Assembly: GCF_051020975.1 (NCBI RefSeq)
Contig: NC_135042.1
Span: 8,889,888-8,953,887 of the forward strand
Length of the DNA: 64,000 nt
Source of the DNA: Osmia lignaria lignaria
Taxonomy: Eukaryota; Arthropoda; Insecta; Hymenoptera; Megachilidae
Direction of reading: 5' to 3'
Of the stretch, positions 50,401 through 62,600 are shown one piece after another. The translations under genes and the position numbers were made by a program. Below the pieces are notes generated by a model. The model was not told the origin of the DNA, did no database searches, and saw only the letters and a program-made list of their open reading frames with translations. Positions within the stretch are counted from its first letter, which is position 1; each line of letters begins with the position of its first letter.

Positions 50401-53400
50401 AGGAACATTGACCTTAAGCTGTGCAAACCACATGGTAATTTCATTTATTCATGAACGAATGCAGGTCGTGATTACACGGTGCGAAATTAAAGGTGTGCAG
50501 TAAGCCAGGAACAAACGTGTTCCATACATAGTTTACCACTCGATGTCGGCATACGAGTCGTTCGACCTTTTATACATGCTGCATGATACCATTTTCACGA
50601 AACGAAGTATAGATATTAACATAACCGTTCCGTGGATTGAAAAGGAGGAACAATTTTAAGTTAATTATGAAGCTTTCAAAGTAAAAAACTTGGGTAGTTA
50701 TTAAACTTTTTGCTGTAAAGTGTATAATTATCAGGTCTGTTTACTGGACAAATGAATACCTTGAAACATGGCGATTCTAGTTTGTCTATAGCCGTCAGTG
50801 TATACTAAATATAAGAATTGCAGTCTGAAAGAATCATAGACAATGTCTATGGAAAGAATATACTACTCTTTTATCCACACATATAAATAAATTCCAATTA
50901 CGTATCGAATCGATTCGATAGGCAGTCTCAACTTTAATTATTTATGTCCCAACTACTCTACGGTACTGTTCGTATTCATTAGGTTGTTGTTGCATACCGA
51001 CTGGTCGATTTCGAAACGTATTCAGTCTGGCACAATTTCATGACATAAAAATATCACAAAGTAGCACTTGCGGTATACCAATTTAAAGCTTAAAGTTTCA
51101 TGAAGATGTCTACATAAAGGTTTCATCAATACTCCTAATACAGAATGGGTGGTTCTTCGTTGAAATGAACCAACTGTCGGCAAGAATCGACTAATGGAAT
51201 ATACTAAGTTATAAATTGTTCAATTTTTTATTTATATCAACAAACAATCAGGCAATGTTTATTATGTGTCATTTTTAATAAGTTTTAAGCATTAAATTGA
51301 TATATCATAAGCGCTATTTCGTGATACTTTTATGTCATGAAATCAGGTCGGAAATCCATGATTTGATAAGTGATAGGAAAGAACGAGAAATCATTTCATC
51401 GAACGGATGGAATTTCGAAAGCCTCGATCTTCATTTTTCTCACGGTAAAGTTAAGATAATACTAAAACCGAGAGCATATGTTGTTCAATTTTTCATTCAC
51501 AACGTTCTTCCATAATTCACGGTGTTACGTTGCTCGGAAAGCACATACATCTTTGTGGAAATAAAAAAGAAACATCCATGGCAGCGACGAAACAAGACCC
51601 ACCGATAGAGTTTCCGGTGAAATATCGATCTCATGACAAAATGTAGATCCTTTGCTTTCAGTGCCAAGTCCACGCAATTTACATATTATTTCATAGTATT
51701 TTAGCAAGGACAGATTCCTTTTTAGAGCCTCGATTAGATAAAATCGATATAGTTCTCTACTAATGATTCTAATCAGTTCTTCCGGTGTTCTTAGCTACAG
51801 GAATGCGCCGATTAATTGGCCATAGTGAAAGAAGCGGTGCAAACTTTCAGGGAAGAATTTCAATTTTAATTTAACTCCAACGCGCAGACCAGATTACGCG
51901 TTTCTTGCAAACGGCCCGATTCTTTCCTTCGAAAATTAATCGCCTTTTAATCGCAAACGATACAAGGTCGTGGGACCATGATCTTCGTCGTGGACGAAGG
52001 ACACCGTGTCCCACCGAGAATTATTCGCCATTGTATTTGTTTCAACCGGAATTTTTTACCATCTTATACGGGTATTGTGTTGCACGGAGGATTCTAAAGA
52101 AGGGATTAAAAGGGACAATTTGTTAGCAGCTTTTCACAAACCACTGTTGGATGTATAAGCCTTTTGTTTGCTTTAAAGCAGTAACTGTACTGATCTTTTC
52201 TTTTTAGTTATTTATAGTTTTAAAATTATACTATTTTATTCTCGGATTGAATCCTTAAATATTCAAAGCTGTATATTTGATACATTTTACTGTGTTTGTA
52301 CTTCTAATTAAGAAAATGATATCTTGAAAATAATACATTTTTGACTTCTGAGAATTAACGAGGCAATCAGTAAAAACGTTCTACAAGTACTTCGTCGAAA
52401 GATTAAAAAATGTACTGTATTTCCTTTACCACGCAACTGAAACAATCAGGAAACGCAAAACCCTTTTACGTAAACTGATCCTCAAGTAACGAAATGAGTT
52501 AAAAATCCTCCAACACTTTCCACCGTACAGAGAGCATCAGTGAACATTGCAGAAGTAAAACTGTTTCGAAGAAGGCGCGAGAATGAATCTTCTCCATAAA
52601 TTACCGATTTCCCGGTACCGTGTTACGAGTAACAATTTCCAGGGAGATCGTCCCCGAAGCTAGTGGATCTTGCGAGAACATTGTCCGTCTCATTGACTGA
52701 AAAATACCCTTCGTTGCGGCTCGATCGACGGGAAAGTTCAGGTGACTCCCTGGAGTTCGTTTAAGCCGGCCGCAAGAACCCGATAGCCCGTACACGGCCA
52801 ACACGTCGCCAACGACGACACGCGGAGATTTATGATCCCGATCGAGCTTTTCTTGCGTACGCTGCCGGTTACCTTCGACCATCGCACGATAGAATCACGT
52901 GTACAGCGGGGATCAAGTTCAAGATGTACTCGCAAATCTCAGTCAAGTATGAAACAAAAGTATCTTCTGGGGATTCGAATAGGGGATGTTTTATTTTATG
53001 TTTATCGCTAAGTATGCCATCGCTTGTCTTCTGTGGATTGTGGACCTTCAGCATTCACGGTAATCTGATTATTTGGCTACATAGACGTCGTTTTCTACGG
53101 TTCCAAAGAAATTCCAATAACGATTCCACGTGTCGTCCTCGAGATTTAAAGAAGAAGAACGTGACGCGATCATTCACGGCTTCCGGGTGGCATTAATTAT
53201 TCGAACGCCGATCGATCGAGGCGTTGGACCGAAGATGATCGTGCCTGTGAATGTTAATTGGCCCAGCGGGTTGAATCGATTGCTTTCCATTTGAATTTCA
53301 TGGGGTTCGGTGATTCCCTGGTAGGAATCGAAGATTTCTATTACTGTGATTGGAAGAAATTACGCTAGAATCTATTCCAACTTCAGTCTTGATCGAAAGC

Positions 53401-56400
53401 ATTGTCGTTGAACGAGATTGAGTTCTTCTTTCTTCCAACCAGAGTTTCGTGACTTTATTCTATATCGAATTTCTCACTTGAAATGCATACCTTCAGAGTA
53501 TTACATTCAATTTCCCGGTTATAGATTTCCATTTACCGGGATGGATTTAATATCAATATTCATCTAACAAGCTCGTACGATGCAGCTTCACGGATTTTCG
53601 GAAATTTTCTACTCGAGCAAGAAACCGAACGATCCGAAATGCTAGGAGAAAGAAGACAAGATTTGCAAAGACGGGGAGAGAGAGTGAGAAAGATAGAAAG
53701 ATGGGGTGTGAGAAACTAATCGAGATTTTAATTGAGTTGCCACGATAATCGCATCATCGTCGATAATTCCATACCAGATAGAATATGTCCACAATTTGGT
53801 ATCTCATATCCGTTAATTAAACTGAAAACTTCCGAACGACAACGTAGTTGCTTTTCGGCGATCAAGGAAAAGATTGGCGACCGTGACGAGCAAATAGGAA
53901 AACGGGCGAAAAAGAGCGACGAACAGAGTTATCTACGAGCAGGAAATTGAAAGAGGAATAATTTAGTAAAGAGGAAGATGAGCAGAAAACAGGATACTGG
54001 TTACGATGGATAATTTTATTGAAGGTTAAACACAAAGATCTTTTATGAAGATGAACAAATTTAATATTAAATAAATTACAGCTAACAAACACTTGGTATG
54101 CCAATTTCATAAATTTCAATGTTCAAAATGAATATTATCATTGTTTTGAATAAGCAGCTGTCTGTAAATTTCGAACAGCTGGTGGCTTGAAAAATATGGA
54201 TTTTAGTCTGAAAAAAAATTAATTGTTTCATCTGAAACAGCTTAATACAATCAATTGATTGGTAAATTTATGAGGTATCGGTTAGGCTACGGATGTTAGG
54301 CTTCTAGAGCTTAAGAAAAATAAAAATGTTTGCACATGGGAGTGTGTTTGGCATCAGAAGAAAAACAATGGCACAATATCTCTTGGAGTATAAGGAAAAG
54401 CTGAGGTATAATAACACTGTGAGATATTTTTTGGTTCACAAATATTTATTTTGGTATCCCCATGCTTTACGCATCTGCTCATTGCAATTTTATCATGAAT
54501 GGGAATTAATTAGAAATTTTACTCAGGGAATATTATTATTGAATTCTTTGTCTTTAAATTATCTTTTCACAAGTGAGAATAAGAATCACTTTCGTAAAGC
54601 GATCATGAATATGTAGAATTGAAATGGAATTGAAAACGAGGGACAATAGGTTCACCGAGATAGAAAAGGCAAAAAGCAGACATTAAAAGGAACGGAAATA
54701 AAATTGTTGTCACACGTGTGAAAATGAAAACGCTTCACTGCTGGACTGATAAGATGTGTTAAGGAAATTGAAAGCTGAAAACCTTCGATGTCTGCAATCA
54801 TACGCTTCTACGTGATCGTAAGTTCCACTGGAGGATTATTTAATACAGAAAACATAATAAAAGATATAGTTATTCAAGATTTAAAGACGAAGAAACAATA
54901 AATAGCATCAATAAAAGAACCAAACACTTGCTGTTTTGGTTCTTGAATAGTTAATTACTGTTTATAGAAATGATGTGTGTATTTTTAATCGTTTCATTCA
55001 GACCAGTGTGGAACTTTCCACGTGTATTAAACAGATTTCATAACAAACTGAGCAAGTAACAGTTGTTCAAACATAATAATGAAAAGTATGCAATATTGGA
55101 AGTACACATCATTAAGTATAAAAATCTGTTGTTGATTCAAGCTGAAAATATTGAAAACATTCACCGAATTCACAATAATAATCAACGAGATTAGAAAAAA
55201 ATAAGAAAAATAAATAAATTATTCAGTAATTTAAAATAAAATTCTTGAAATTAATTATTTAGATGAAATTACGAATGATACGCTATCAAATTTTATGTTT
55301 TGACACGGACCAAAGCCATTTATGTTTAGGAAACTAATGGTAACAAAAATTGTCGATGATCTACATAGCTCGCTATGTCCTACTGAAGATCCTTTCCCTT
55401 CTTACATATTTATTCACATAACATCTTGATATATATGTACCTACAAAGCGTATAAAAACAAAGTTGTTAATAGACCTGAGACCTCTCTGTTGATCAAATT
55501 CGGAAGATTGATAAGCGACAGTAAAAACATCTTGTATCAACAAAAATATCGATTCACGTTACTATAATCTCAGGAAAAAGTTTCCAAGTCCTAATTTTAT
55601 CTATCTAATCGTACTATAGATAAAAAATTTAAGGGTTTTTGCAAATTTCTTCACTAATTTCTTATTAGTTGAAAATTCTTTTCATTGATAATCAAAGCGT
55701 GCCATTCACATTTTTGACAATTCGATTGGATTAACTTCAACTAAAGAATAATGACCGAATAGAAACGAATGAAAAGTGAATAATTATAATCAAAGAACGC
55801 CGATATACAGGAGAATCATTCGAAGCTGCACAGGCTTCCCTGCAATGCGGGCTTTTACTTTCAGTCGGCCGAACATTTCGCCAGCACGTGCCTCCTGATC
55901 GATCCTGCGTATTTTCCAGGAGTCGTGAAACGCAGTTCGACATCTATAAGGAAATCCTTCTTGTGTCCTCTGCCGTTTAAGAGAAAAATGGAGGATCCTT
56001 GAGCGGGACGGTTACCGTTCGATCGATTAGCAAGGGTTTTGCCAAATTCAATTCGAGCCTTTTCCGTTTCAGAACTGCTCGTTCCCGATTTTTATTGGTC
56101 TCCACTTACACAGAAATTTCGTAGACGATTCCGTTGCACGTTTTAAGCACACGATTTTCCTGTATCGGCCATCAAAATCAGCGGATAATCAACGGTGTTT
56201 GATTTACGTTCTTCGTGGAAGTTGCCGAAAGAGTATTATGTAAATCAGCTGGACATTGTATCGGAAATGTTGAAAGTTAAGCGGTTTCGGTTTGTGTGTT
56301 TGGAAAACTTTTTAGGGGCCATTGATACTTTCGGGGTTGTTTTACTTTCAATTCGGCTCAGCTGTGCTTATGCGATAAGTAAAGGTTTGCTGAATTTATA

Positions 56401-56854
56401 TCGGTATTGATTTTAATAGAGGGTGTTTCCGTAAGAAGTAGTCATTTTGAGTTTCTATTTTAAAGAGAATTTTATATACAAAATAATTAAATTTTCTATG
56501 TTAATTTCTTCTACAGAGAAAAAGTTACAAAATTAAAGTAATATTTATCTAATAAAACGAAGAAATTTTTCTAAATTCGTGGCAGTATATTAAAGTTTAG
56601 TAAGTAAACTTAGTAGAGAAGAATATTTCCTTTTCATTCTGTTTGGAACGAATTATTAATAATTATTAGTCACTCGTATCGGAATACGGAAATGGTGCTC
56701 GCGAAGGGGTAAGAACGGGAAGTTGCCTGAAAAATGAGAGAATACGGAAGCCAAGATATTTCACGGACGTCGGCATTCGAACTATAACGAAATCTTTCTA
56801 TGCTTTCGACTCGACGCTCGAATAAAATGAGTTAGGTATCCGTGACGGGTCGTA

Positions 56855-57309
56855 GAAAACGAATTACCAACTCGCCGGAAGTTCGACGAGAGACAGGGAC
56901 GTCCAAGAATCGGGAAGCGGAATCATTCGTCGGTTTATACGTGTTGAAGGGACAGCAAAAGCTGGCGCTGAATATAAAAGCTTATTGTAAACGGCTCTTA
57001 AAATTGTACGATCGAACGTGCTGGCGACGAAAGCGGAAGTCGAACCGTGTCTCGAATTCTTCGAGGACTTCGAGGAAAGTGATGTGGTCGTGTTCAAATT
57101 CGAAAAAGGATCAAATGAATGGGTAAATGACTTGTAGGAAATCGTAATTGAACAGGACATTCGATAATTTTATTTATCTTCAGTTGTCTTTCTAAAAGAT
57201 TGACAATTTGACAATCATTTTTTTTTTTTTTTTGGTACAGTCATCAAACGGTCAAGCAGAATTCAGGGTTCAGAGCGTCTATTATTACCACGAACCCTTA
57301 ATTCGATGA
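56855..57309 (+). pseudogene. Exon-like pair with one in-frame stop, unknown family
   Basis: One plus-strand frame reads protein-like from about 56867 (QLAGSSTRDRDVQESG) to EYKSLL. It then meets TAA at 56988-56990 and continues open (KAEVEPCLEFFEDFEESD, FKFEKGSNEW) to a donor-like TGG/GTAAAT at 57122. After a strong T-tract and acceptor GGTACAG, an in-phase segment at 57241-57309 reads SSNGQAEFRVQSVYYYHEP and stops at TGA. Splice phase and composition suggest a gene remnant or a chance alignment of signals. The opposite strand is also open over the first part, so strand is not settled. Confidence 0.2.
57217..57233 (+). repeat. Poly-T tract
   Basis: About 17 consecutive T followed by GGTACAG. 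It would serve as the polypyrimidine tract of the acceptor in the 57.1-57.3 kb candidate, or is simply a homopolymer. Confidence 0.85.
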
Positions 57310-58240
57310 AAATCTTCTCAGGGGAATCCCAACGCGTCGAAAACTTGGATAAAGTTCCTTCACCTAAACCGAATTAGGGAGCAGATCGTGGGCGTTCACG
57401 AGGAAAACGTTTGGCAATCGCGAAAAGTTCGGTTGTTTCTAATCTACTTTTTCCCCCTTGATCTTTTTATCAATAGCTTTCATTATTTACACCACACACG
57501 ATATCGCCACAATTGTTTCCGCACTGTTTTGTGATACTGTTTGTTACAGATACCGTAGAGATACCAATATATCTCAAAGTAGGATGTAACAATGGTTATA
57601 GTAATTGTTTAACAATTATTTTTCCATTTGTATAATTTTTTTTATTTTTGAATAATGGTCAAGGCATAGGACAAACAAAGAGTAGTGTCATATTCAAGGC
57701 TGAATGACAACATCAGGTTATTACTGACGATGAGAAACATTACTTAGTGGACATAAAGCTAGTGCAACTCTTCAGTATTCATCTATATCAATGGTTAGTG
57801 CTATTATCTCGTCATTAACAATGCCTATCTGTTGTTCCAGTACGGAAATGGTAAACACGCATTTTATCTATCACCTTGCCGCCAGGAATACTTTTCCTGC
57901 TCCAATTTTAATTCTTCATTTTCTTTCCGAAATTTTGCACCTTTTATCCAAAGAATTGATACTAGAAGCTAACGAAATCGAGTGTCTCTCTCATGCATGG
58001 CGTACACGTGCATGCTTTCCGTTGATTGTGTGAGTGCACGCATACAGGTCATGGCACAAGGAATCTGTGCCCTTAAGGATCTTTTGTTATTCTCAGTGAG
58101 TACATTTACATTTACCAGAAACAATAGGCATTTAATTGGTACCTACTTTTACTGAAATTTGGAATCATAATTGAATTGTACACTTGAACCATAACAACGG
58201 TAGTCTATCTCGTTGAAATCAGTTGACACAAGTCACACCC

Positions 58241-58279
58241 GTTATTTTCGATATACAGTTTGATTTTCTCGAAAATAAC
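58241..58279. repeat. Perfect 11-bp inverted repeat upstream of the GPCR
   Basis: GTTATTTTCGA, a 17-nt spacer, and TCGAAAATAAC. It sits just before the CpG-rich promoter-like patch of the receptor gene. It may be a protein-binding palindrome. Confidence 0.75.
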
Positions 58280-58320
58280 AATATCCCCTTGTATCCCTGC
58301 TTCGTACCCCACGGTAGCTA

Positions 58321-59067
58321 CGATCGCGCGTACCTCGCATGCGGGTACATGTGCCGGTGGATGTAACGCTTGCGCAGTCGAGGCGCGTCGCCAGACAGCT
58401 CGCCGCTTCGGTTGCATCCGGCGGCAGTTCGCAGTCGTCTTCTAAAGCAAGCTCATTAGTCTCTCAGCACTCGGCCGGGACACTTTTTCGTGGATCAAGC
58501 TCGCAGATATTGTGTGTCCCGTACCATAAACACCTTTGTCTCCTCCTTTCTCACCCCATTCGTCGCTAAAACCCCTTTCAACATTATAACGACGATCAGT
58601 CTTTGACTCTGAACAAAGTTTGCGCAGAGTGCTCCTCCCGTGTTCCAAACAGGACTATCTTGCCGCGAGGGGATGCAATCGAATTCGATGGGTTGCAGTG
58701 CACGTGTTAGTTGACTGTCGCGGAGCATCGAACCCCACACGACCACGCGTCTCTCCCTTTTATTCGAAGGACCTACGCAAGGTCCAAAACGTTTAGTATC
58801 CTCCAGGAGGGATTTCCGTCCGTTTCTCTGTGAAGGTTCACCAGTTGGTTGATGGTCGGGTGTCAGGGTAGAGATATTTTACCGGAGGAAAATTCTGTAT
58901 AAAGAGAATATAGTTGATTCGGTCGAAGAGGAAGAACGGATCCAGATAGGGAGGATCGAAGCGGCTGGAAGGAGGACTCGGGCGGGTTAAGGTCGTCGAC
59001 ACGACGACGCGTCGCGTACGGGGCGGAACGGGAAGTCAGAAGACGGGGACGCTATCGAGGACGGCCG
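58321..59067 (+). promoter_or_regulatory. Promoter and 5' leader region of the GPCR gene
   Basis: A sharp change from AT-rich sequence to CpG-rich sequence from about 58320 to the ATG. It includes GCAGTCG-type initiator-like motifs around 58375-58440 and no clear TATA box. Continuous gene-free CpG-rich sequence up to 59067 suggests a long 5' UTR, possibly spliced. The exact transcription start cannot be fixed by eye. Confidence 0.4.
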
Positions 59068-59635
59068 ATGGTCGAAACAACGTCGATCCAACGGTTCGCG
59101 ATCAAGTTCCCGATGCTGCAGCCACCGTCTCCCTTATTGGAGATGGCATCCCTGCGTCTGCCGGACTCGGAGGAGTTCGACGTCGACACGCGTCGTAGAA
59201 GTAACAACGGTAACGTTCAGCCTACGACCGTGTCGGCGGTGCCACCAACTACCGGCACCCTCCTACAGATGAGGAACGATCTGGGTGATTATTTGAACAA
59301 TCTGATCGCGGAGGCCATCACGACCAATCCAAGGACGTCGATGGAGGAGCACGGTGGACTTTTGAATGCTAGTAAAACGGCGAACCTGTCGACCGCCGAA
59401 CAAATACCCGACCGTCTGTACAGGCATAGCATGGCTATGTCGGCGGTTTATTGTGTCGCCTACGTCCTGGTCTTCGTCGTCGGTCTGATCGGGAATAGTT
59501 TCGTCATAGCGGTAGTGTATCGGTCCCCGCGGATGAGGACCGTCACGAATTTCTTCATCGTCAACCTTGCTGTTGCTGATGTCCTCGTCATCGTGTTCTG
59601 CCTACCGGCTACTCTGATGAGCAACATATTTGTCC
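59068..59635 (+). CDS. SIFaR: SIFamide-receptor-like GPCR, first coding exon (partial gene)
   Basis: 189 codons plus one base. An extracellular N-terminus of about 120 residues has N-glycosylation sequons (NAS at 100, NLS at 106). TM1 (about 123-150) has the conserved GN (Asn143); the first intracellular loop is RSPRMRTVTNF. TM2 (about 160-186) has NLAVAD (Asp171), the sodium-site Asp of class A receptors. The exon ends FV/C at a consensus GTGAGT, so the next codon starts with C, compatible with the Pro after NIFV that I recall in SIFa receptors. The loop and TM2 sequence fit the SIFaR/NPFF-receptor branch best; another RFamide-type receptor is the main alternative. SIFamide receptors are Gq-coupled neuronal receptors linked to feeding and courtship in flies. 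The remaining exons lie beyond the window. Confidence 0.78.
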
Positions 59636-62600
59636 GTGAGTGCCAAATTAATAAGTTTCATTTTATGTTTTTCTATGTTTTCTCTGTAGATCGTTCGAAT
59701 CTCGAATAGGACGATGTGATCGAAAGGGCGGGGAGGAAAATGGAAAATGGTCAGTCGGCGAGATTGAATCGATCGATGGTATTGATCGCGAATGTTGGGC
59801 CGATTGGGCGGAAGAAAAAAAACGCGAAAATTGGATCGAAGGTGATTAAAGGGGTGGCGGGGTGGTCGCGATTCGTTCGTTGTCGATTTGTCGTTGCAGG
59901 GTGTCCTCGCGCGACTTTGAGCGGGGCAAAGAGGGTGGCTGGCGGGGATCCCTTGGTACTAGGGAATCGATCCCTTCGCGATTCTCTCCGGCGCTGTTCA
60001 CGCTCGGTGCGCCGAGCGTATCGCGATTCCCAGCTTTCAACGAACGACAGCTTCGTCTCGAGCAACGGTGAATAAATTATTCGATAATGGAGTCGCGGGG
60101 TAAATCTCAGCCGATTCTTTTCTATTTATTCGCGATTCGATACAGAACGATTTTAATCTCGCAAGACGATGGAGGCGCACCCGTTCCTGCCATGTAAACG
60201 ATCAATTCAATAACGATTAATTAAATGGGTCAGTTAATACTGATAACACCGGTGGATAACGAGCCTCGCATCGTGGATAAATATGAATTTGTCGTTGGCA
60301 CGAGGTGCAATTAAGCCGAGATCGTTAGGTGCACATCCGTTGGCTAACGTCCGTCGAATCACAAACAGTCGTGGCTTAAGCTGCACGGACGACGCGCATA
60401 CGATTGTAAACGGCATCTTTACGACGCTTTTCGTCTCGTGTTTGTCAGTTTGATCGCGCGTTACGAGCTCGTTCCATTCGTCCGGATTTATGAAGATCCA
60501 ACGGTAGATCTTTCGTATCGATCGTTAACTATCTTGCAATTTGTAGCTATCTTGTCTCGATTTTACTATCTGTGTTAGGGATTCGGAGTTGAAACTTGTT
60601 CGAAACGTGATAAGATATTTTTTTCCAATTTTACCAGTCAATTTTTTCCTGCCTTTTTTATTGCTGGTAGAATTTTTTATTTTGTAGTTTCCATTTATAA
60701 TTTTCAGGAACATTAGTTCCTTCTTTATTATTGTAAATAATTTTTTAGCTTGGAATTATTAACATTTTAAAGGACAGATCAAGTCATTTTCTTTATTGAA
60801 ATTCATCATTACTCAATCACTGACAGTTTTAGAAAAACGAAGATTTATCTTTTTGTTGCAGGTTCTAAAAGATCTAGAAAAACATTTAATTGCCGCCAAT
60901 CATCGCACATAAATCTTTTATCACTTTCCCGTGCTCGTAAATGAACTTTGATCAAGAATCCTTAACTAATCGTCGACGGACGACCATCTCTCTTCAATTT
61001 TATCGCCACGTGTCATAAACAAGCTACTATATTCTATTGATCAAAATTCGCTGAAATCTATTTTCCGATTTCCAAATGAACGCATAATAAAGGTATTCTC
61101 GTAACGATTGACTTACCTTCGCGTAATCGCAAAGGTCGTTGTAATTGTAAACAGAAACGCATCGTTTGACCATGAGCTTCCAGACTTCTTGCAGAGGCTA
61201 ATTAATTGCTGGCGTGTCGCATGATTAACGACGTCATTAGCACGCACTCGCTTTCAACTCGACTCGAACTTGTTTTTCGCGAGAGACAAAAATTTTCCTT
61301 GCAACTTGCAGTCCCATAGAAGATACTTCCTACAGAATTTACTTGCATCTAATGGAACAAGATCAACTTTTTTACAATTTGAGAAACGTTCTTGTGGAAT
61401 AACACTTTTTTTATTTGGACCGTCATTAAAATCGTAGAGAGACACAAAGTTTTCCACTAACTCTGCTTGTTTTTAACGAAAGAAATCGAGAGTCTATAAC
61501 GAAATTGAACTGGTCTCGTTCGTTTTTGCGGCGACATAGAACTTCCTCTGTTTCCTGTAGTACGATCATTGAACGGTGAGAAGAAGCTTCGTTTTCGCGA
61601 AATGACTTTTGCGCCAGGGAATCGTGGACAATGTTTTTCTTAGGTCTTTGTCAAGTAATTTACTACCTTACTCGTGGCTGCGGATGAAAATGTTTTTTGC
61701 GAAGCAGACAGTAATAAGGTCATTTTCAAAGAATCTTTTCATTGTGTTTGATCGTTTGGAAAATTCATTCCATTTAAAATAATTATCCGAAATTTATTAA
61801 AATTTTTTAAAATATTTTTCAAGTTTTAGCTGCAATATTTGTTTCATGGATAGTGCTCGTTATCGATGCTAATTTGTTAGAGAACAGAAACTCAGCACGG
61901 ATCGCGAACACAACGCATTAAGCTCGTTTCATCGCGTTATTATGCATTGATCAGTAGTCAAAGAAGGATGTCGACCAATATCGTTGTAACGTAATCGTTC
62001 GCGATTACACTCTAATAACGCGGCAGTATTTCGAATCGTGGTTATAACGCAATTACACGAGTTTCCATGGATTTGCATAGTTTTCTAAACGAACATTTGC
62101 CTCGGTCGCGCCTCTTTCGGTGTGGGAGCTTTGAAGTGCACGTTTCCCGGAATACCAATGCTCTGTGAAAAACGTTCTTCGAGCGAGAAGATTAAGTAAA
62201 ATCAAGAAAGCTTTGGCGGATTCTTTTTTATTGTCGCCGACGAAGAAAAAAGAGCGACACGGGATGTTGGATGTTTGTCTGCAAGCTTTTCGTGAAACTT
62301 ATTTCAGCGGTTTCTTCGTTAATTGAGCCAAAAGTTTAGCAGAATGAAAATTAAAGACTTGACGGACGTTCAGAGAGTTTTAAGTTGGTGGTAACGTCGT
62401 GGAAGTCAAATGTTGTTAACAGAGTTTATGTTACATAACGAAAAGTTTCGCCGGAAATAGAGTATTCGGAACGCATAAGTGGACTGAAATAAAGAAAATA
62501 GAAGTATATCCATCGATTTACAACTTTTTAATGCTTCTATAATCTTTCACCGTTGGTTTTATTAAAAGTTACTGTAATAGCAGTTTTAAAGCTGTTCTAT

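Larger units (their letters stand above)
44530..58200. other. Intergenic region between Cad99C and the GPCR gene
   Basis: About 13.7 kb in which I recognise no gene family on either strand. It is mostly AT-rich, with CpG-richer stretches near 48.1-48.5, 48.9-49.2 and 52.6-53.2 kb, and purine-biased stretches around 53.64-53.72 and 53.86-54.0 kb. Two weak protein candidates (47.2-47.4 and 56.86-57.31 kb) are listed separately. No transposon ends or terminal repeats were seen. Confidence 0.6.

Noticed and set aside
59716..60075. 119-codon ORF after the GPCR exon
   Set aside because: Arg/Gly-rich, overlaps open frames on the other strand, lacks any GPCR helix, and lies in the intron predicted by the donor at 59636.
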